DNA of 64,000 nt from Shewanella oncorhynchi (GCF_012584455.1 NZ_JABAEB010000017.1:23483-87482), one strand, 5' to 3'; counted from the first letter of the stretch, positions 1-8,406 are shown. Program-made: numbers and translations. The notes: a model not told the origin generated them from the letters alone.

Positions 1-738
1 GTTAACTATCCAGGCATGCATGCCATTTGGTTGCATCGGATAAGCCATAAGCTATGGAAGCGCGATTGGCGCTTAACGGCACGTTGTTTATCGACGTTTT
101 CCCGTTGGTTGACAGGAGTTGAAATCCATCCTGGGGCAACCATAGGTCATCGATTTTTTATCGACCACGGTATGGGCGTTGTGATAGGTGAAACGGCTGA
201 GATTGGTGATGATTGCACCCTTTATCACGGTGTCACGCTTGGTGGAACCACCTGGCAGGCGGGGAAACGTCATCCGACGTTAGCCAATAACGTGGTGGTG
301 GGCGCAGGGGCAAAAATCCTCGGTCCTATTACCATGCACGATGGTGCGCGTGTGGGTTCTAATTCTGTTGTGGTGAAAGATGTGCCCAAAGATACCACGG
401 TTGTGGGGATTCCTGGGCGCGTGGTGGCTACACCGTCACCGCAATCGAAAGAGAAAACTGAACGCCGCAGCGCGATGGCAAAAAAATATGGCTTCGATGC
501 GTACGCGGTATCACCGGATAATCCCGATCCGGTGGCCAATGCAATAGGGCAGATGCTCGATCACATGCATTTGATGGACTCGAAAGTTCAAGAGTTGTGT
601 CAAGCCATTCAAGGGCTGGGTGGCAATGTCTGCACTGAAAAACTGCCAGAGCTTGATATGGGCGAGTTCAATGATGCAGAAAAAGCGGCGGCGGAAAAAC
701 GCCATAGTGCATTAGATGAGTTTGATCCGAGTATCTAA
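1..738 (+). CDS. cysE: Serine O-acetyltransferase, 5' end cut by window edge
   Basis: Transfers acetyl from acetyl-CoA to L-serine to give O-acetylserine, the cysteine precursor; cytosolic. The frame is open from base 1 (V-N-Y-P-G before the first Met at 16), and related enzymes have about 30 residues before this point, so the true start lies outside the window. Left-handed beta-helix hexapeptide repeats are visible (GVEIHPGATIG, VIGETAEIG, VVVGAGAKILG), as is the FIDHGMG segment with the usual catalytic histidine. A charged tail of about 100 residues follows the helix. Its position upstream of iscR fits supply of cysteine, the substrate of IscS. Confidence 0.93.
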   Translation, partial: VNYPGMHAIWLHRISHKLWKRDWRLTARCLSTFSRWLTGVEIHPGATIGHRFFIDHGMGVVIGETAEIGDDCTLYHGVTLGGTTWQAGKRHPTLANNVVVGAGAKILGPITMHDGARVGSNSVVVKDVPKDTTVVGIPGRVVATPSPQSKEKTERRSAMAKKYGFDAYAVSPDNPDPVANAIGQMLDHMHLMDSKVQELCQAIQGLGGNVCTEKLPELDMGEFNDAEKAAAEKRHSALDEFDPSI

Positions 739-797
739 GTTTCAAGAAATGGTTCAACGAAATCATTTAATTTAGTGGTCTAACTTGCTTAAGGGCT

Positions 798-813
798 GAC
801 CCTCACAAGGGTC
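798..813 (+). terminator. Possible weak terminator after cysE
   Basis: GACCCT and AGGGTC form a 6-bp stem with a CACA loop, followed by the T-rich TCGTTTA. It sits 60 bases after the cysE stop. The U-tract is poor, so termination is only a suggestion. Confidence 0.3.
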
Positions 814-860
814 TCGTTTAGCGTGTTACTTTAGCTCATCCTGTTGTAAAGGCGCATATT

Positions 861-884
861 GCGATCAAACCTGAGTTTGATCGC
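861..884. promoter_or_regulatory. Perfect 10-bp palindrome upstream of iscR
   Basis: GCGATCAAAC, a CTGA spacer and GTTTGATCGC form a perfect inverted repeat. The core CAAAC-N4-GTTTG resembles the published PsrA-type operator pattern. There is no following T-run, so it looks more like a protein-binding site than a terminator. The regulator assignment is inference. Confidence 0.4.
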
Positions 885-1026
885 GCCATAGTACCGAGAT
901 CACTTTTATCCTGCGTTTATATCGTGCTAGATGTCGATTAATTGGCGCTTTAGCATTGAATCTTAGGCTAGAAAAAGGTTAAATACCCCACCAAGATGAA
1001 AGGGTATTGGTTATGTGCACACTCAT

Positions 1027-1051
1027 ATACTTGAGTGTTTTAGTAGGTTTT
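1027..1051 (+). promoter_or_regulatory. Upstream IscR type-1 site (candidate)
   Basis: By hand alignment 21 of 25 positions agree with the known IscR type-1 (Fe-S-bound form) consensus. It starts 26 bp upstream of the start of a stronger copy, the tandem arrangement known for iscR promoters in enterobacteria. Confidence 0.6.
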
Positions 1052-1052
1052 A

Positions 1053-1085
1053 ATACTTGACTGAATTACTCGGGTATGTTGAAAT
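1053..1085 (+). promoter_or_regulatory. iscR promoter with overlapping IscR type-1 site
   Basis: Bases 1053-1077 match the IscR type-1 consensus at 24 of 25 positions by hand alignment. The site covers a -35-like TTGACT (1057-1062); TGAAAT (1080-1085) is a possible -10 at 17-bp spacing. Binding of holo-IscR here would repress the operon when Fe-S supply is sufficient. Confidence 0.75.
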
Positions 1086-1116
1086 AATGCATACCTGTTC
1101 GGGAGCTATGGTAGTT

Positions 1117-1578
1117 ATGAAACTTACATCAAAAGGTCGTTATGCAGTAACCGCTATGCTAGATGTGGCAATCCACTCAGCATCGGGACCAGTTCCCTTA
1201 GCGGATATCTCTGAAAGACAAGGGATTTCGCTTTCCTATCTGGAACAACTCTTCGCTAAGCTAAGAAAACACGGTTTAGTTGCCAGTGTACGTGGACCGG
1301 GCGGTGGTTATCGCTTAGGCCTAGAAGCAAATGATATTTCAGTCGGCATGGTTGTACATGCTGTAGACGAGTCTGTCGATGCGACTCGTTGCCAAGGACT
1401 TGGCAACTGTCAGAGTGGAACTCGCTGTTTAACCCATTCACTTTGGGGCGATTTAAGCAAACAAATTTCCGATTTTTTAGATGGTATCAGTCTTGCCGGC
1501 TTGATGCAGAAGCGAGATGTGCAATTTATCTCACTTAAGCAAGACACTATGCAAAAGGAACAAAGAGTCAGTTTATAG
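1117..1578 (+). CDS. iscR: Fe-S cluster-responsive regulator IscR
   Basis: Rrf2-family winged-helix repressor that senses Fe-S status through its own [2Fe-2S] cluster and feeds back on the isc operon. The cluster ligands fall exactly at the E. coli positions: C92, C98, C104 and H107. The start at ATG 1117 gives MKLTSKGRYAVTAMLD, the family N-terminus, and 153 residues. An in-frame TTG at 1057 lies inside the operator and is rejected. Two IscR type-1 sites lie just upstream, so autoregulation is expected. It is first gene of the isc operon, 80 bp before iscS. Confidence 0.97.
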   Translation: MKLTSKGRYAVTAMLDVAIHSASGPVPLADISERQGISLSYLEQLFAKLRKHGLVASVRGPGGGYRLGLEANDISVGMVVHAVDESVDATRCQGLGNCQSGTRCLTHSLWGDLSKQISDFLDGISLAGLMQKRDVQFISLKQDTMQKEQRVSL

Positions 1579-1658
1579 CGGCACTTTGTTATATATAAAA
1601 ATAATTTTTGTACGTTGTATGTAGCCTCTACCAGAGACTGCTCAGTACGGAGTGTGTT

Positions 1659-2873
1659 ATGAAGCTTCCTATCTATTTAGATTATGCCGCCACCACGCCT
1701 GTTGATCCTAGAGTCGCGGAAAAGATGTTCCAATGCATGACAATGGACGGCATCTTTGGTAATCCGGCCTCACGTTCACACCGCTACGGCTGGCAAGCCG
1801 AAGAAGCGGTGGATATTGCTCGCAACCAAGTTGCCGAGTTAATTAACGCCGATCACCGCGAAATTGTGTTTACCTCTGGCGCGACGGAATCGAACAACTT
1901 AGCGATAAAAGGTGTTGCTCATTTCTATCACAAGAAAGGCAAGCACATCATCACCAGTAAGACTGAACATAAAGCGGTTCTCGATACTTGTCGCCAATTA
2001 GAGCGTGAAGGTTTCGAAGTGACTTATTTAGAGCCTGCTGCAAACGGCATCATTCCGATGGAACGTTTAGAAGCGGCAATGCGTGACGACACTATCCTTG
2101 TCAGCATCATGCACGTGAACAACGAAATCGGTGTTATCCACGATATCGATGCAATCGGTGAACTATGCCGTTCAAAAGGCATCATTTTCCACATGGATGC
2201 AGCGCAAAGTGCAGGCAAAGTACCTATCGATGTGCAAGCCACTAAAGTGGATTTGATCTCGATTTCTGGCCACAAAATGTATGGCCCTAAAGGTATCGGC
2301 GCACTATATGTTCGTCGTAAGCCACGCATTCGCCTAGAAGCGCAAATGCACGGTGGTGGTCATGAGCGTGGTATGCGTAGCGGTACGTTACCAACGCATC
2401 AAATCGTAGGTTTAGGTGAAGCTGCTGCAATCGCAAAAGCGGAAATGGCCTCTGATGACGCTCGTATCGGTGCATTACGTGACAAATTATGGAATGGCAT
2501 CAAGCACATTGAAGAAACCTATATCAATGGTGATGCGATTGACCGTGTTAGCGGTAGCCTCAACGTCAGCTTCAACTATGTTGAAGGTGAGTCGTTAATG
2601 ATGGCACTGAAAGATTTAGCGGTTTCATCGGGTTCGGCTTGTACCTCAGCCAGCCTAGAGCCTAGCTACGTATTACGTGCACTTGGCTTAAATGATGAAA
2701 TGGCACATAGCTCAATTCGTTTCTCAATCGGCCGTTTCACAACCGAAGAAGAAATCGATCACGCTATCGAAGTTATTACTCAATCTATTGATAAATTAAG
2801 AGAAATGTCTCCTTTGTGGGAAATGTTTAAAGATGGGATCGACCTGAACCAAGTTCAATGGGCACATCATTAA
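1659..2873 (+). CDS. iscS: Cysteine desulfurase IscS
   Basis: PLP-dependent class-V aminotransferase fold enzyme that removes sulfur from cysteine and passes the persulfide to IscU and tRNA-thiolation proteins. From ATG 1659 the protein is 404 residues, as in E. coli, with H104, the PLP lysine K206 in SISGHKMYGP, and the persulfide cysteine C328 in SSGSACTSA. The start has a GGAG ribosome site; a longer frame opening at 1608 adds 17 residues not found in the family. It sits between iscR and iscU in the usual isc order. Confidence 0.98.
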   Translation: MKLPIYLDYAATTPVDPRVAEKMFQCMTMDGIFGNPASRSHRYGWQAEEAVDIARNQVAELINADHREIVFTSGATESNNLAIKGVAHFYHKKGKHIITSKTEHKAVLDTCRQLEREGFEVTYLEPAANGIIPMERLEAAMRDDTILVSIMHVNNEIGVIHDIDAIGELCRSKGIIFHMDAAQSAGKVPIDVQATKVDLISISGHKMYGPKGIGALYVRRKPRIRLEAQMHGGGHERGMRSGTLPTHQIVGLGEAAAIAKAEMASDDARIGALRDKLWNGIKHIEETYINGDAIDRVSGSLNVSFNYVEGESLMMALKDLAVSSGSACTSASLEPSYVLRALGLNDEMAHSSIRFSIGRFTTEEEIDHAIEVITQSIDKLREMSPLWEMFKDGIDLNQVQWAHH

Positions 2874-2910
2874 TTCTGACCTTTACAATAGATAATTTTG
2901 GAGCAGTACC

Positions 2911-3294
2911 ATGGCTTACAGTGAAAAAGTGATAGATCATTATGAGAATCCACGTAACGTTGGTTCTTTTGATAAAAACGATCCTTCGGTCGTGACCGGT
3001 ATGGTAGGCGCGCCTGCTTGCGGTGACGTGATGAAACTTCAGTTGAAAATTGGTGCTGATGGCATCATTCAAGATGCTAAGTTCAAAACTTACGGTTGTG
3101 GTAGCGCGATTGCGTCTAGCTCACTGGTAACTGAGTGGGTTAAAGGCAAGACTATCGAACAAGCTGCGGCGATCAAAAATACGGATATCGCTGAAGAATT
3201 GGCATTGCCACCAGTGAAGATCCACTGTTCAATTTTGGCTGAAGATGCCATTAAAGCTGCTATCGACGAGTACAAATCGAAACAAGCTAAGTAA
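2911..3294 (+). CDS. iscU: Fe-S scaffold protein IscU
   Basis: Scaffold on which [2Fe-2S] clusters are built from IscS sulfur and then handed to acceptors by the HscA/HscB chaperones. All cluster residues are present: C37, D39, C63, H105 and C106, and the HscA-recognition motif LPPVK is at residues 99-103. It has 127 residues, one fewer than E. coli. It lies 37 bp after iscS and 14 bp before iscA, clearly in one transcript. Confidence 0.98.
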   Translation: MAYSEKVIDHYENPRNVGSFDKNDPSVVTGMVGAPACGDVMKLQLKIGADGIIQDAKFKTYGCGSAIASSSLVTEWVKGKTIEQAAAIKNTDIAEELALPPVKIHCSILAEDAIKAAIDEYKSKQAK

Positions 3295-3308
3295 CATCTG
3301 GAGTTAAG

Positions 3309-3632
3309 ATGGCGATTACAATGACCCCAGCGGCAGCCGATCGTGTCAGATCTTTCTTAGTCAACCGAGGCAAAGGTGTAGGCCTGCGTCTCGGCTTAAG
3401 AACATCAGGCTGTTCTGGTATGGCTTATGTACTTGAGTTCGTTGATTCTTTAAATGATGATGATGAAGTGTTTGATATCGAAGATGTGAAAATCATCATA
3501 GATGCCAAGAGCCTTATCTATCTTCAAGGGATCGAGCTGGATTTTGTTAAAGAAGGGCTGAATGAAGGCTTCCAATTTAATAATCCTAACGCAAAAGGTG
3601 AGTGTGGTTGTGGTGAGAGTTTCACTGTTTAA
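3309..3632 (+). CDS. iscA: Fe-S assembly protein IscA
   Basis: A-type carrier that delivers iron or Fe-S clusters, needed for [4Fe-4S] maturation. The three conserved cysteines are visible at C35, C99 and C101 (the last two in ECGCGESF). At 107 residues it is the family length. The start ATG follows a GGAG site in the 14-bp gap after iscU. A-type paralogues (ErpA, SufA) share the motif; the operon position identifies this copy as iscA. Confidence 0.97.
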   Translation: MAITMTPAAADRVRSFLVNRGKGVGLRLGLRTSGCSGMAYVLEFVDSLNDDDEVFDIEDVKIIIDAKSLIYLQGIELDFVKEGLNEGFQFNNPNAKGECGCGESFTV

Positions 3633-3648
3633 CCGCTAAAGTTGACGC

Positions 3649-4173
3649 ATGAATTATTTCGAGCTGTTTAAATTTTCCCCTGCCTTCGATATTGATACCG
3701 CCTTACTTGCAGAACGCTATCGCGAACTGCAACGGGCGGTTCATCCCGATAAATTTGCCAATGATACTGATCAGCAAAAATTGCTGTCGGTGCAGCGCAC
3801 GGCGCAAGTCAATGATGGTTTTCAAACCTTAAAAGATCCCATTCGCCGCGCTGAGCATATGTTGTCGCTGCGTGGTATTGAATTAAGCCATGAAACCACG
3901 ACAGTGAAAGATACTGGCTTCTTGATGCAGCAAATGGAATGGCGCGAGGCGTTAGAAGACATACGCGATAGTGCCGATCCTCAAGCGAGTATTGACGAGC
4001 TATATCAATCATTTGCACAGTACCGCGCGCAACTTACTCAGCAATTGACTCAACTGTTAACCAGTGAGCAGGCTGAAGACGCATTGTTAGCGGCGGATCA
4101 AGTTCGCAAACTCAAATTTATGGCAAAATTACACGACGAGTTGACCAGAGTCGAAGACGCTCTGTTAGATTGA
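3649..4173 (+). CDS. hscB: Fe-S assembly co-chaperone HscB
   Basis: J-domain co-chaperone that brings loaded IscU to HscA and stimulates its ATPase. The N-terminal J domain carries HPD at residues 32-34, preceded by the YRELQRAV helix. The C-terminal half is a helical coiled-coil domain that binds IscU in the known family. At 174 residues it matches E. coli HscB (about 171). It begins 16 bp after iscA. Confidence 0.97.
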   Translation: MNYFELFKFSPAFDIDTALLAERYRELQRAVHPDKFANDTDQQKLLSVQRTAQVNDGFQTLKDPIRRAEHMLSLRGIELSHETTTVKDTGFLMQQMEWREALEDIRDSADPQASIDELYQSFAQYRAQLTQQLTQLLTSEQAEDALLAADQVRKLKFMAKLHDELTRVEDALLD

Positions 4174-4240
4174 TTTTCCGTGTTTATGTTACTTTGCTGA
4201 CTCAAGTACGCTTGAGTTGGCATTACTAAGTTGGATATAT

Positions 4241-6103
4241 ATGGCCCTTTTGCAGATAGCTGAGCCCGGTCAAAGTGCCGCGCCGCACCAACATAGACTT
4301 GCCGTTGGCATAGATTTAGGTACGACCAATTCTTTGGTGGCGGCTGTTCGAAGTGGAGAGACGGCAACCCTGCCGGACGAACTTGGACAGCATTCATTAC
4401 CTTCTATCGTGCGTTATACCCAAGATTCAGTCGAAGTCGGCGCACTTGCGGCGTTGAGTTCGGCGCAGGATCCGCAAAACACGATCGTTTCGGTTAAGCG
4501 TTTTATGGGCCGCAGCCTAGCGGATATTCAAGCTGGCGAGCAATCATTACCCTACGAGTTTGCCGAAAGCGAAAACGGTTTACCTTTATTTGTGACTCCC
4601 CAAGGCCAAGTGAATCCCGTGCAAGTGTCTGCGGAGATTTTACGTCCGCTGATCGCCCGCGCTGAAAAAACCTTAGGTGGCGAACTGCAAGGTGTGGTGA
4701 TAACCGTACCGGCTTATTTTGATGATGCCCAGCGCCAAGGCACAAAAGATGCCGCAGCTTTGCTGGGTGTTAAAGTGCTACGTCTATTGAATGAACCGAC
4801 GGCTGCTGCGATTGCCTATGGCTTAGATTCTAAGCAAGAGGGTGTGATTGCCATCTATGATTTAGGCGGCGGCACTTTTGATATTTCTATTTTGCGTTTG
4901 AATCGCGGTGTATTCGAAGTGCTTGCTACTGGTGGCGATTCAGCGCTTGGCGGTGATGATTTCGATCACTTACTGCAAGCACATATGCAGCAAGTGTGGC
5001 AGCTTAGTGACATCGACTCACAATTAAGCCGTCAGTTGTTGATTGAATCGCGTCGAGTTAAAGAAGCCTTAACTGATGCTGCAGAAACTGAAGCAAAAGT
5101 GATCCTTGCCGATGGTACTGAACTGACGCAAATCGTTACTAAAGCTGAATTTGATGCCATGATTGCGGCATTGGTGAAAAAGACGATTGCCAGCTGTCGC
5201 CGTACCCTGCGTGATGCGGACGTCACGACGGATGAAGTGCTTGAAACTGTGATGGTTGGCGGTTCAACGCGTGTGCCATTAGTGCGTGAACAGGTCGAAG
5301 CTTTCTTCGGTAAACCACCGCTGACATCTATCGATCCCGATCGTGTTGTCGCCATTGGTGCGGCCATTCAAGCCGACATTTTAGTGGGTAACAAACCCGA
5401 ATCGGATTTGTTATTGCTCGATGTGATCCCTTTGTCATTAGGCATAGAGACCATGGGCGGCTTAGTGGAAAAAGTGGTATCGCGTAATACCACGATTCCG
5501 GTTGCACGGGCGCAGGAATTTACCACCTTTAAAGATGGTCAGACGGCCATGGCATTCCATGTGGTGCAAGGTGAGCGTGAGCTCGTTGCCGATTGCCGCT
5601 CACTGGCGCGTTTTACCTTAAAGGGTATTCCGCCGTTAGCCGCTGGCGCTGCGCACATTCGGGTGACATTCCAAGTGGATGCCGATGGTTTACTTAGCGT
5701 GACGGCGATGGAGAAATCCACCGGCGTGCAGTCTAGTATTCAAGTTAAGCCGTCTTTTGGTTTATCGGATACTGAAATTGCCACTATGCTGAAAGATTCG
5801 ATGAAGTATGCCAAAGACGATATCGGTCGTCGTATGCTGGCTGAGCAGCAAGTGGAGGCGGCGAGGGTACTCGAGTCTTTACATGCCGCGTTAGCGAAGG
5901 ATGGCGATTTGCTGAATGCCGATGAGCGTGGGCAGATCGATGCTACTATGGCCAATGTGGCGCAAGTTGCCGCGGGCGATGATGCCGATGCGATTAAACT
6001 CGCGATTGAAAAACTGGATGAGCAAACCCAAGATTTTGCTGCCAGACGTATGGACAATTCTATTCGAGTGGCATTTAAAGGCCAGTCGATCGACAACATA
6101 TAG
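4241..6103 (+). CDS. hscA: Fe-S assembly Hsp70 chaperone HscA
   Basis: Specialised Hsp70 that uses ATP to release the cluster from IscU. From ATG 4241 it is 620 residues, opening with MALLQIAEPG as in E. coli HscA, followed by the nucleotide-binding signature GIDLGTTNS near residue 23, a phosphate loop IYDLGGGTFDIS, and a C-terminal substrate domain. A TTG at 4217 would add eight residues that the family lacks. It is 67 bp after hscB and 8 bp before fdx. Confidence 0.97.
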   Translation: MALLQIAEPGQSAAPHQHRLAVGIDLGTTNSLVAAVRSGETATLPDELGQHSLPSIVRYTQDSVEVGALAALSSAQDPQNTIVSVKRFMGRSLADIQAGEQSLPYEFAESENGLPLFVTPQGQVNPVQVSAEILRPLIARAEKTLGGELQGVVITVPAYFDDAQRQGTKDAAALLGVKVLRLLNEPTAAAIAYGLDSKQEGVIAIYDLGGGTFDISILRLNRGVFEVLATGGDSALGGDDFDHLLQAHMQQVWQLSDIDSQLSRQLLIESRRVKEALTDAAETEAKVILADGTELTQIVTKAEFDAMIAALVKKTIASCRRTLRDADVTTDEVLETVMVGGSTRVPLVREQVEAFFGKPPLTSIDPDRVVAIGAAIQADILVGNKPESDLLLLDVIPLSLGIETMGGLVEKVVSRNTTIPVARAQEFTTFKDGQTAMAFHVVQGERELVADCRSLARFTLKGIPPLAAGAAHIRVTFQVDADGLLSVTAMEKSTGVQSSIQVKPSFGLSDTEIATMLKDSMKYAKDDIGRRMLAEQQVEAARVLESLHAALAKDGDLLNADERGQIDATMANVAQVAAGDDADAIKLAIEKLDEQTQDFAARRMDNSIRVAFKGQSIDNI

Positions 6104-6111
6104 GTGATGTA

Positions 6112-6450
6112 ATGCCCCAATTAGTCTTTCTTCCCCATGCCGAGTTGTGCCCTGATGGCGCTGTGCTTGAGGCGAATGTTGGTGAGACCATTCTCGATGT
6201 TGCGCTGCGTAATGGCATCAATATCGAGCATGCCTGTGAAAAGTCCTGTGCTTGCACGACATGTCACTGTATCGTGCGTGAAGGCTTTAATGATCTTGAG
6301 CCAAGTGATGAGCTAGAAGATGACATGTTAGATAAAGCATGGGGACTCGAGCCCGAAAGCCGTCTATCTTGTCAGGCTAGAGTGGTCGACACTGACATGG
6401 TGATTGAGATCCCTAAATACACGGTTAACATGGTTAGCGAAGGCAATTAA
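6112..6450 (+). CDS. fdx: ISC-type [2Fe-2S] ferredoxin
   Basis: Electron carrier for cluster assembly on IscU. The adrenodoxin-type ligands fall at C42, C48, C51 and C87 in 112 residues, as in E. coli Fdx. Two extra cysteines (C46, C53) flank the loop, one of which is also common in the family. It is the last gene of the continuous isc operon; a strong terminator lies 21 bp after its stop, so downstream rimK and iscX are transcriptionally separable. Confidence 0.97.
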   Translation: MPQLVFLPHAELCPDGAVLEANVGETILDVALRNGINIEHACEKSCACTTCHCIVREGFNDLEPSDELEDDMLDKAWGLEPESRLSCQARVVDTDMVIEIPKYTVNMVSEGN

Positions 6451-6470
6451 TATTGCTTCGATAATGATTA

Positions 6471-6500
6471 AAACCAGTCCACGTGACTGGTTTTTTGCTT
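6471..6500 (+). terminator. isc operon terminator after fdx
   Basis: AAACCAGTC (6471-6479) pairs with GACTGGTTT (6485-6493) around a 5-nt loop and runs into a T-rich tail. Confidence 0.85.
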
Positions 6501-6607
6501 TTGGCGTTGAGCATTTGTGCAACTAATCTTGTCTATGCCTCTAGTTGTTTGATTTATCCTTGCGCAGGCGTATTATGCGCTCAAAATTAATGGTTGCCGG
6601 AGACCAA

Positions 6608-7513
6608 ATGAGAATAGCGATTTTATCGCAAGGGCCAGAGTTATATTCAACGAAGCGACTCGTTGAAGCGGCTCAATTACGTGGTCATGAAGTACACGTA
6701 ATCAATCCCCTTGAATGTTATATGAATATCAATATGCGGCAATCGAGTATCCACATTGGCGGGCGAGAGTTACCTGCATTTGATGCCGTGATCCCCCGTA
6801 TTGGGGCGTCGATTACCTTTTATGGTTCGGCGGTGTTGCGCCAATTTGAGATGATGGGCGTCTATGCCTTAAATGATTCAGTTGGAATTTCCCGCTCACG
6901 GGACAAATTGCGTTCTATGCAGCTGATGTCACGCCGCGGTATTGGTTTGCCTATTACCGGTTTTGCCAATAAACCGAGTGATATTCCTGACTTAATTGAT
7001 ATGGTGGGTGGCGCGCCTCTGGTGATTAAATTACTCGAAGGCACCCAAGGCATTGGCGTGGTATTAGCCGAGACCCGCAAAGCGGCTGAGAGCGTGATTG
7101 AAGCCTTTATGGGCCTGAAAGCCAACATCATGGTGCAGGAATATATCAAAGAAGCCAACGGCGCAGACATTCGCTGTTTCGTGCTCGGTGATAAAGTGAT
7201 TGCCGCCATGAAACGTCAAGCTATGCCCGGTGAGTTCCGCTCTAATTTGCACCGTGGTGGCACGGCGAGTTTAGTCAAACTAACTCCTGAAGAGCGCTCT
7301 GTGGCTATTCGTGCGGCGAAGACGATGGGATTGAATGTGGCAGGGGTTGATTTGTTACGCTCAAACCATGGCCCAGTGATCATGGAAGTGAACTCTTCAC
7401 CAGGGCTTGAGGGGATTGAAGGTGCCACCACGAAAGATGTGGCGGGTGCTATTATTGATTTTGTTGAAAAAAATGCGATTAAAGTAAAAAAGGTGACGCA
7501 AGCACAGGGTTAA
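6608..7513 (+). CDS. rimK: Ribosomal protein S6 glutamate ligase-type ATP-grasp enzyme RimK
   Basis: ATP-grasp ligase that in E. coli adds glutamates to the C-terminus of ribosomal protein S6. From ATG 6608 (preceded by GGAG) it is 301 residues, the E. coli length, starting MRIAILSQGPELYSTKR. The N-terminal pre-ATP-grasp domain, the PLVIKLLEGTQGIGV nucleotide loop and the VIMEVNSSPGLEG metal-binding segment are seen. An upstream in-frame start at 6545 would add 21 residues unlike the family and is rejected. It is inserted between fdx and iscX, after a terminator. The substrate is inferred from homology. Confidence 0.93.
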   Translation: MRIAILSQGPELYSTKRLVEAAQLRGHEVHVINPLECYMNINMRQSSIHIGGRELPAFDAVIPRIGASITFYGSAVLRQFEMMGVYALNDSVGISRSRDKLRSMQLMSRRGIGLPITGFANKPSDIPDLIDMVGGAPLVIKLLEGTQGIGVVLAETRKAAESVIEAFMGLKANIMVQEYIKEANGADIRCFVLGDKVIAAMKRQAMPGEFRSNLHRGGTASLVKLTPEERSVAIRAAKTMGLNVAGVDLLRSNHGPVIMEVNSSPGLEGIEGATTKDVAGAIIDFVEKNAIKVKKVTQAQG

Positions 7514-7626
7514 CACCCTTGGTGTCGAGTATTGACTACGGAATATCAACACTTGATTCACCTCCTTATGGGTAACGGCGTTAAGCACTAGCTTACCCAT
7601 TCAAGCGAACCGAATAGGGGAAAACG

Positions 7627-7824
7627 ATGACATTAACTTGGATAGATTCGTTAGATATTGCGTTGGAATTACTCGAAGCACACCCAGAGGTGAATCCCAC
7701 TCAGCTGCATTTCACCCAACTGTATGAGTGGGTGTTAGCTTTGAATGATTTTGCAGATGATCCTAAGCATTGCAATGAAAAAATACTGGAAGCAATTCAG
7801 CAGTGTTGGATTGATGAAAAGTAG
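7627..7824 (+). CDS. iscX: ISC-associated regulator IscX
   Basis: Small acidic protein that in E. coli binds IscS and iron and slows desulfurase activity when iron is short. This copy is 65 residues and shares the family landmarks: L-x-W-x-D at the start, FTQLYEWV, F-x-DDP, and NEKILEAI-x-x-x-W. Usually iscX directly follows fdx; here rimK and a terminator separate it by 1.2 kb. The start has an AGGGG ribosome site. Confidence 0.95.
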   Translation: MTLTWIDSLDIALELLEAHPEVNPTQLHFTQLYEWVLALNDFADDPKHCNEKILEAIQQCWIDEK

Positions 7825-7882
7825 TGAGCACAGTTGTGGTACGGCTTTTTATGTGAGGCATCTTGTCCTTCAGAAGATTAAC

Positions 7883-7904
7883 TAAGGTGATTTATCTCAC
7901 GTAT
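7883..7904 (+). promoter_or_regulatory. CRP-like site upstream of small membrane protein
   Basis: GTGA (7887-7890), six bases, and TCAC (7897-7900) give the symmetric CRP core. It is about 140 bp upstream of the small gene at 8042. In Shewanella CRP is the main activator of anaerobic respiration genes, so the site is meaningful but unproven. Confidence 0.5.
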
Positions 7905-7936
7905 TTGCAGTGGCGCAGAGAATATTTGGCGAGAGT

Positions 7937-7977
7937 TTGATCACAGTCAAGTTCATTTTCAGTGGATATCGTAATTT
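7937..7977 (+). promoter_or_regulatory. FNR/EtrA-like site and possible -10
   Basis: TTGAT-CACA-GTCAA (7937-7950) matches the FNR consensus at 9 of 10 defined positions. TAATTT at 7972-7977 is a possible -10, which would place the site near -41, the class II activating position. Confidence 0.5.
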
Positions 7978-8041
7978 GTTGTATATTGGTTAAGGCATTT
8001 ATATGGCTTAACTTTATTATCGCAACTGCAAGGATGTTCAC

Positions 8042-8209
8042 ATGAAACTTTTGCTTGTATTGTTATGTATGTTTGTCCCTTCAATGGCTTGGGCTCATCC
8101 AGGTCATGGCGGTGTCGGTTTATTCCATCACTTGTTAGAGCTTGCACCCGCAGTCATTTTAGTCGCTTTGATTGCATGGGCTGGTATTTGGGCAAAAAAT
8201 AGAAAATAA
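8042..8209 (+). CDS. Small His-rich exported membrane protein (HPGHG), function unknown
   Basis: A 55-codon ORF with a clear signal peptide (MKLLLVLLCMFVPSMAWA) and a mature part that begins HPGHGG, contains FHH, and ends in one hydrophobic segment (about residues 35-50) with a basic tail AKNRK. The mature start resembles that of HupE/UreJ-type metal permeases, but only the tip is present. It has its own terminator (8234-8270) and CRP-like and FNR-like sites upstream, which support a real gene. A metal-binding or anaerobic membrane role is inference. Confidence 0.75.
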   Translation: MKLLLVLLCMFVPSMAWAHPGHGGVGLFHHLLELAPAVILVALIAWAGIWAKNRK

Positions 8210-8233
8210 TCCCATTTTTTAATGAGTTAATGA

Positions 8234-8270
8234 ACCCTGCTAAGGATTTATCCTCCTAGCGGGGTATTTT
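8234..8270 (+). terminator. Terminator after small membrane protein
   Basis: ACCCTGCTA pairs with TAGCGGGGT (one T-G pair) around a 14-nt loop, followed by ATTTTG. Confidence 0.65.
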
Positions 8271-8406
8271 GCGTGATCAAGCTGATTACGAATAAAGCGA
8301 ATGTGCGCAATATCTCAGACTAATTTGCTATAAAGATAGGATTTAGCTTTTAAATTTCGTATAATCCGCGCGAATTTTTTAAACTTGCTGACAAAGGAAG
8401 CTAGTT

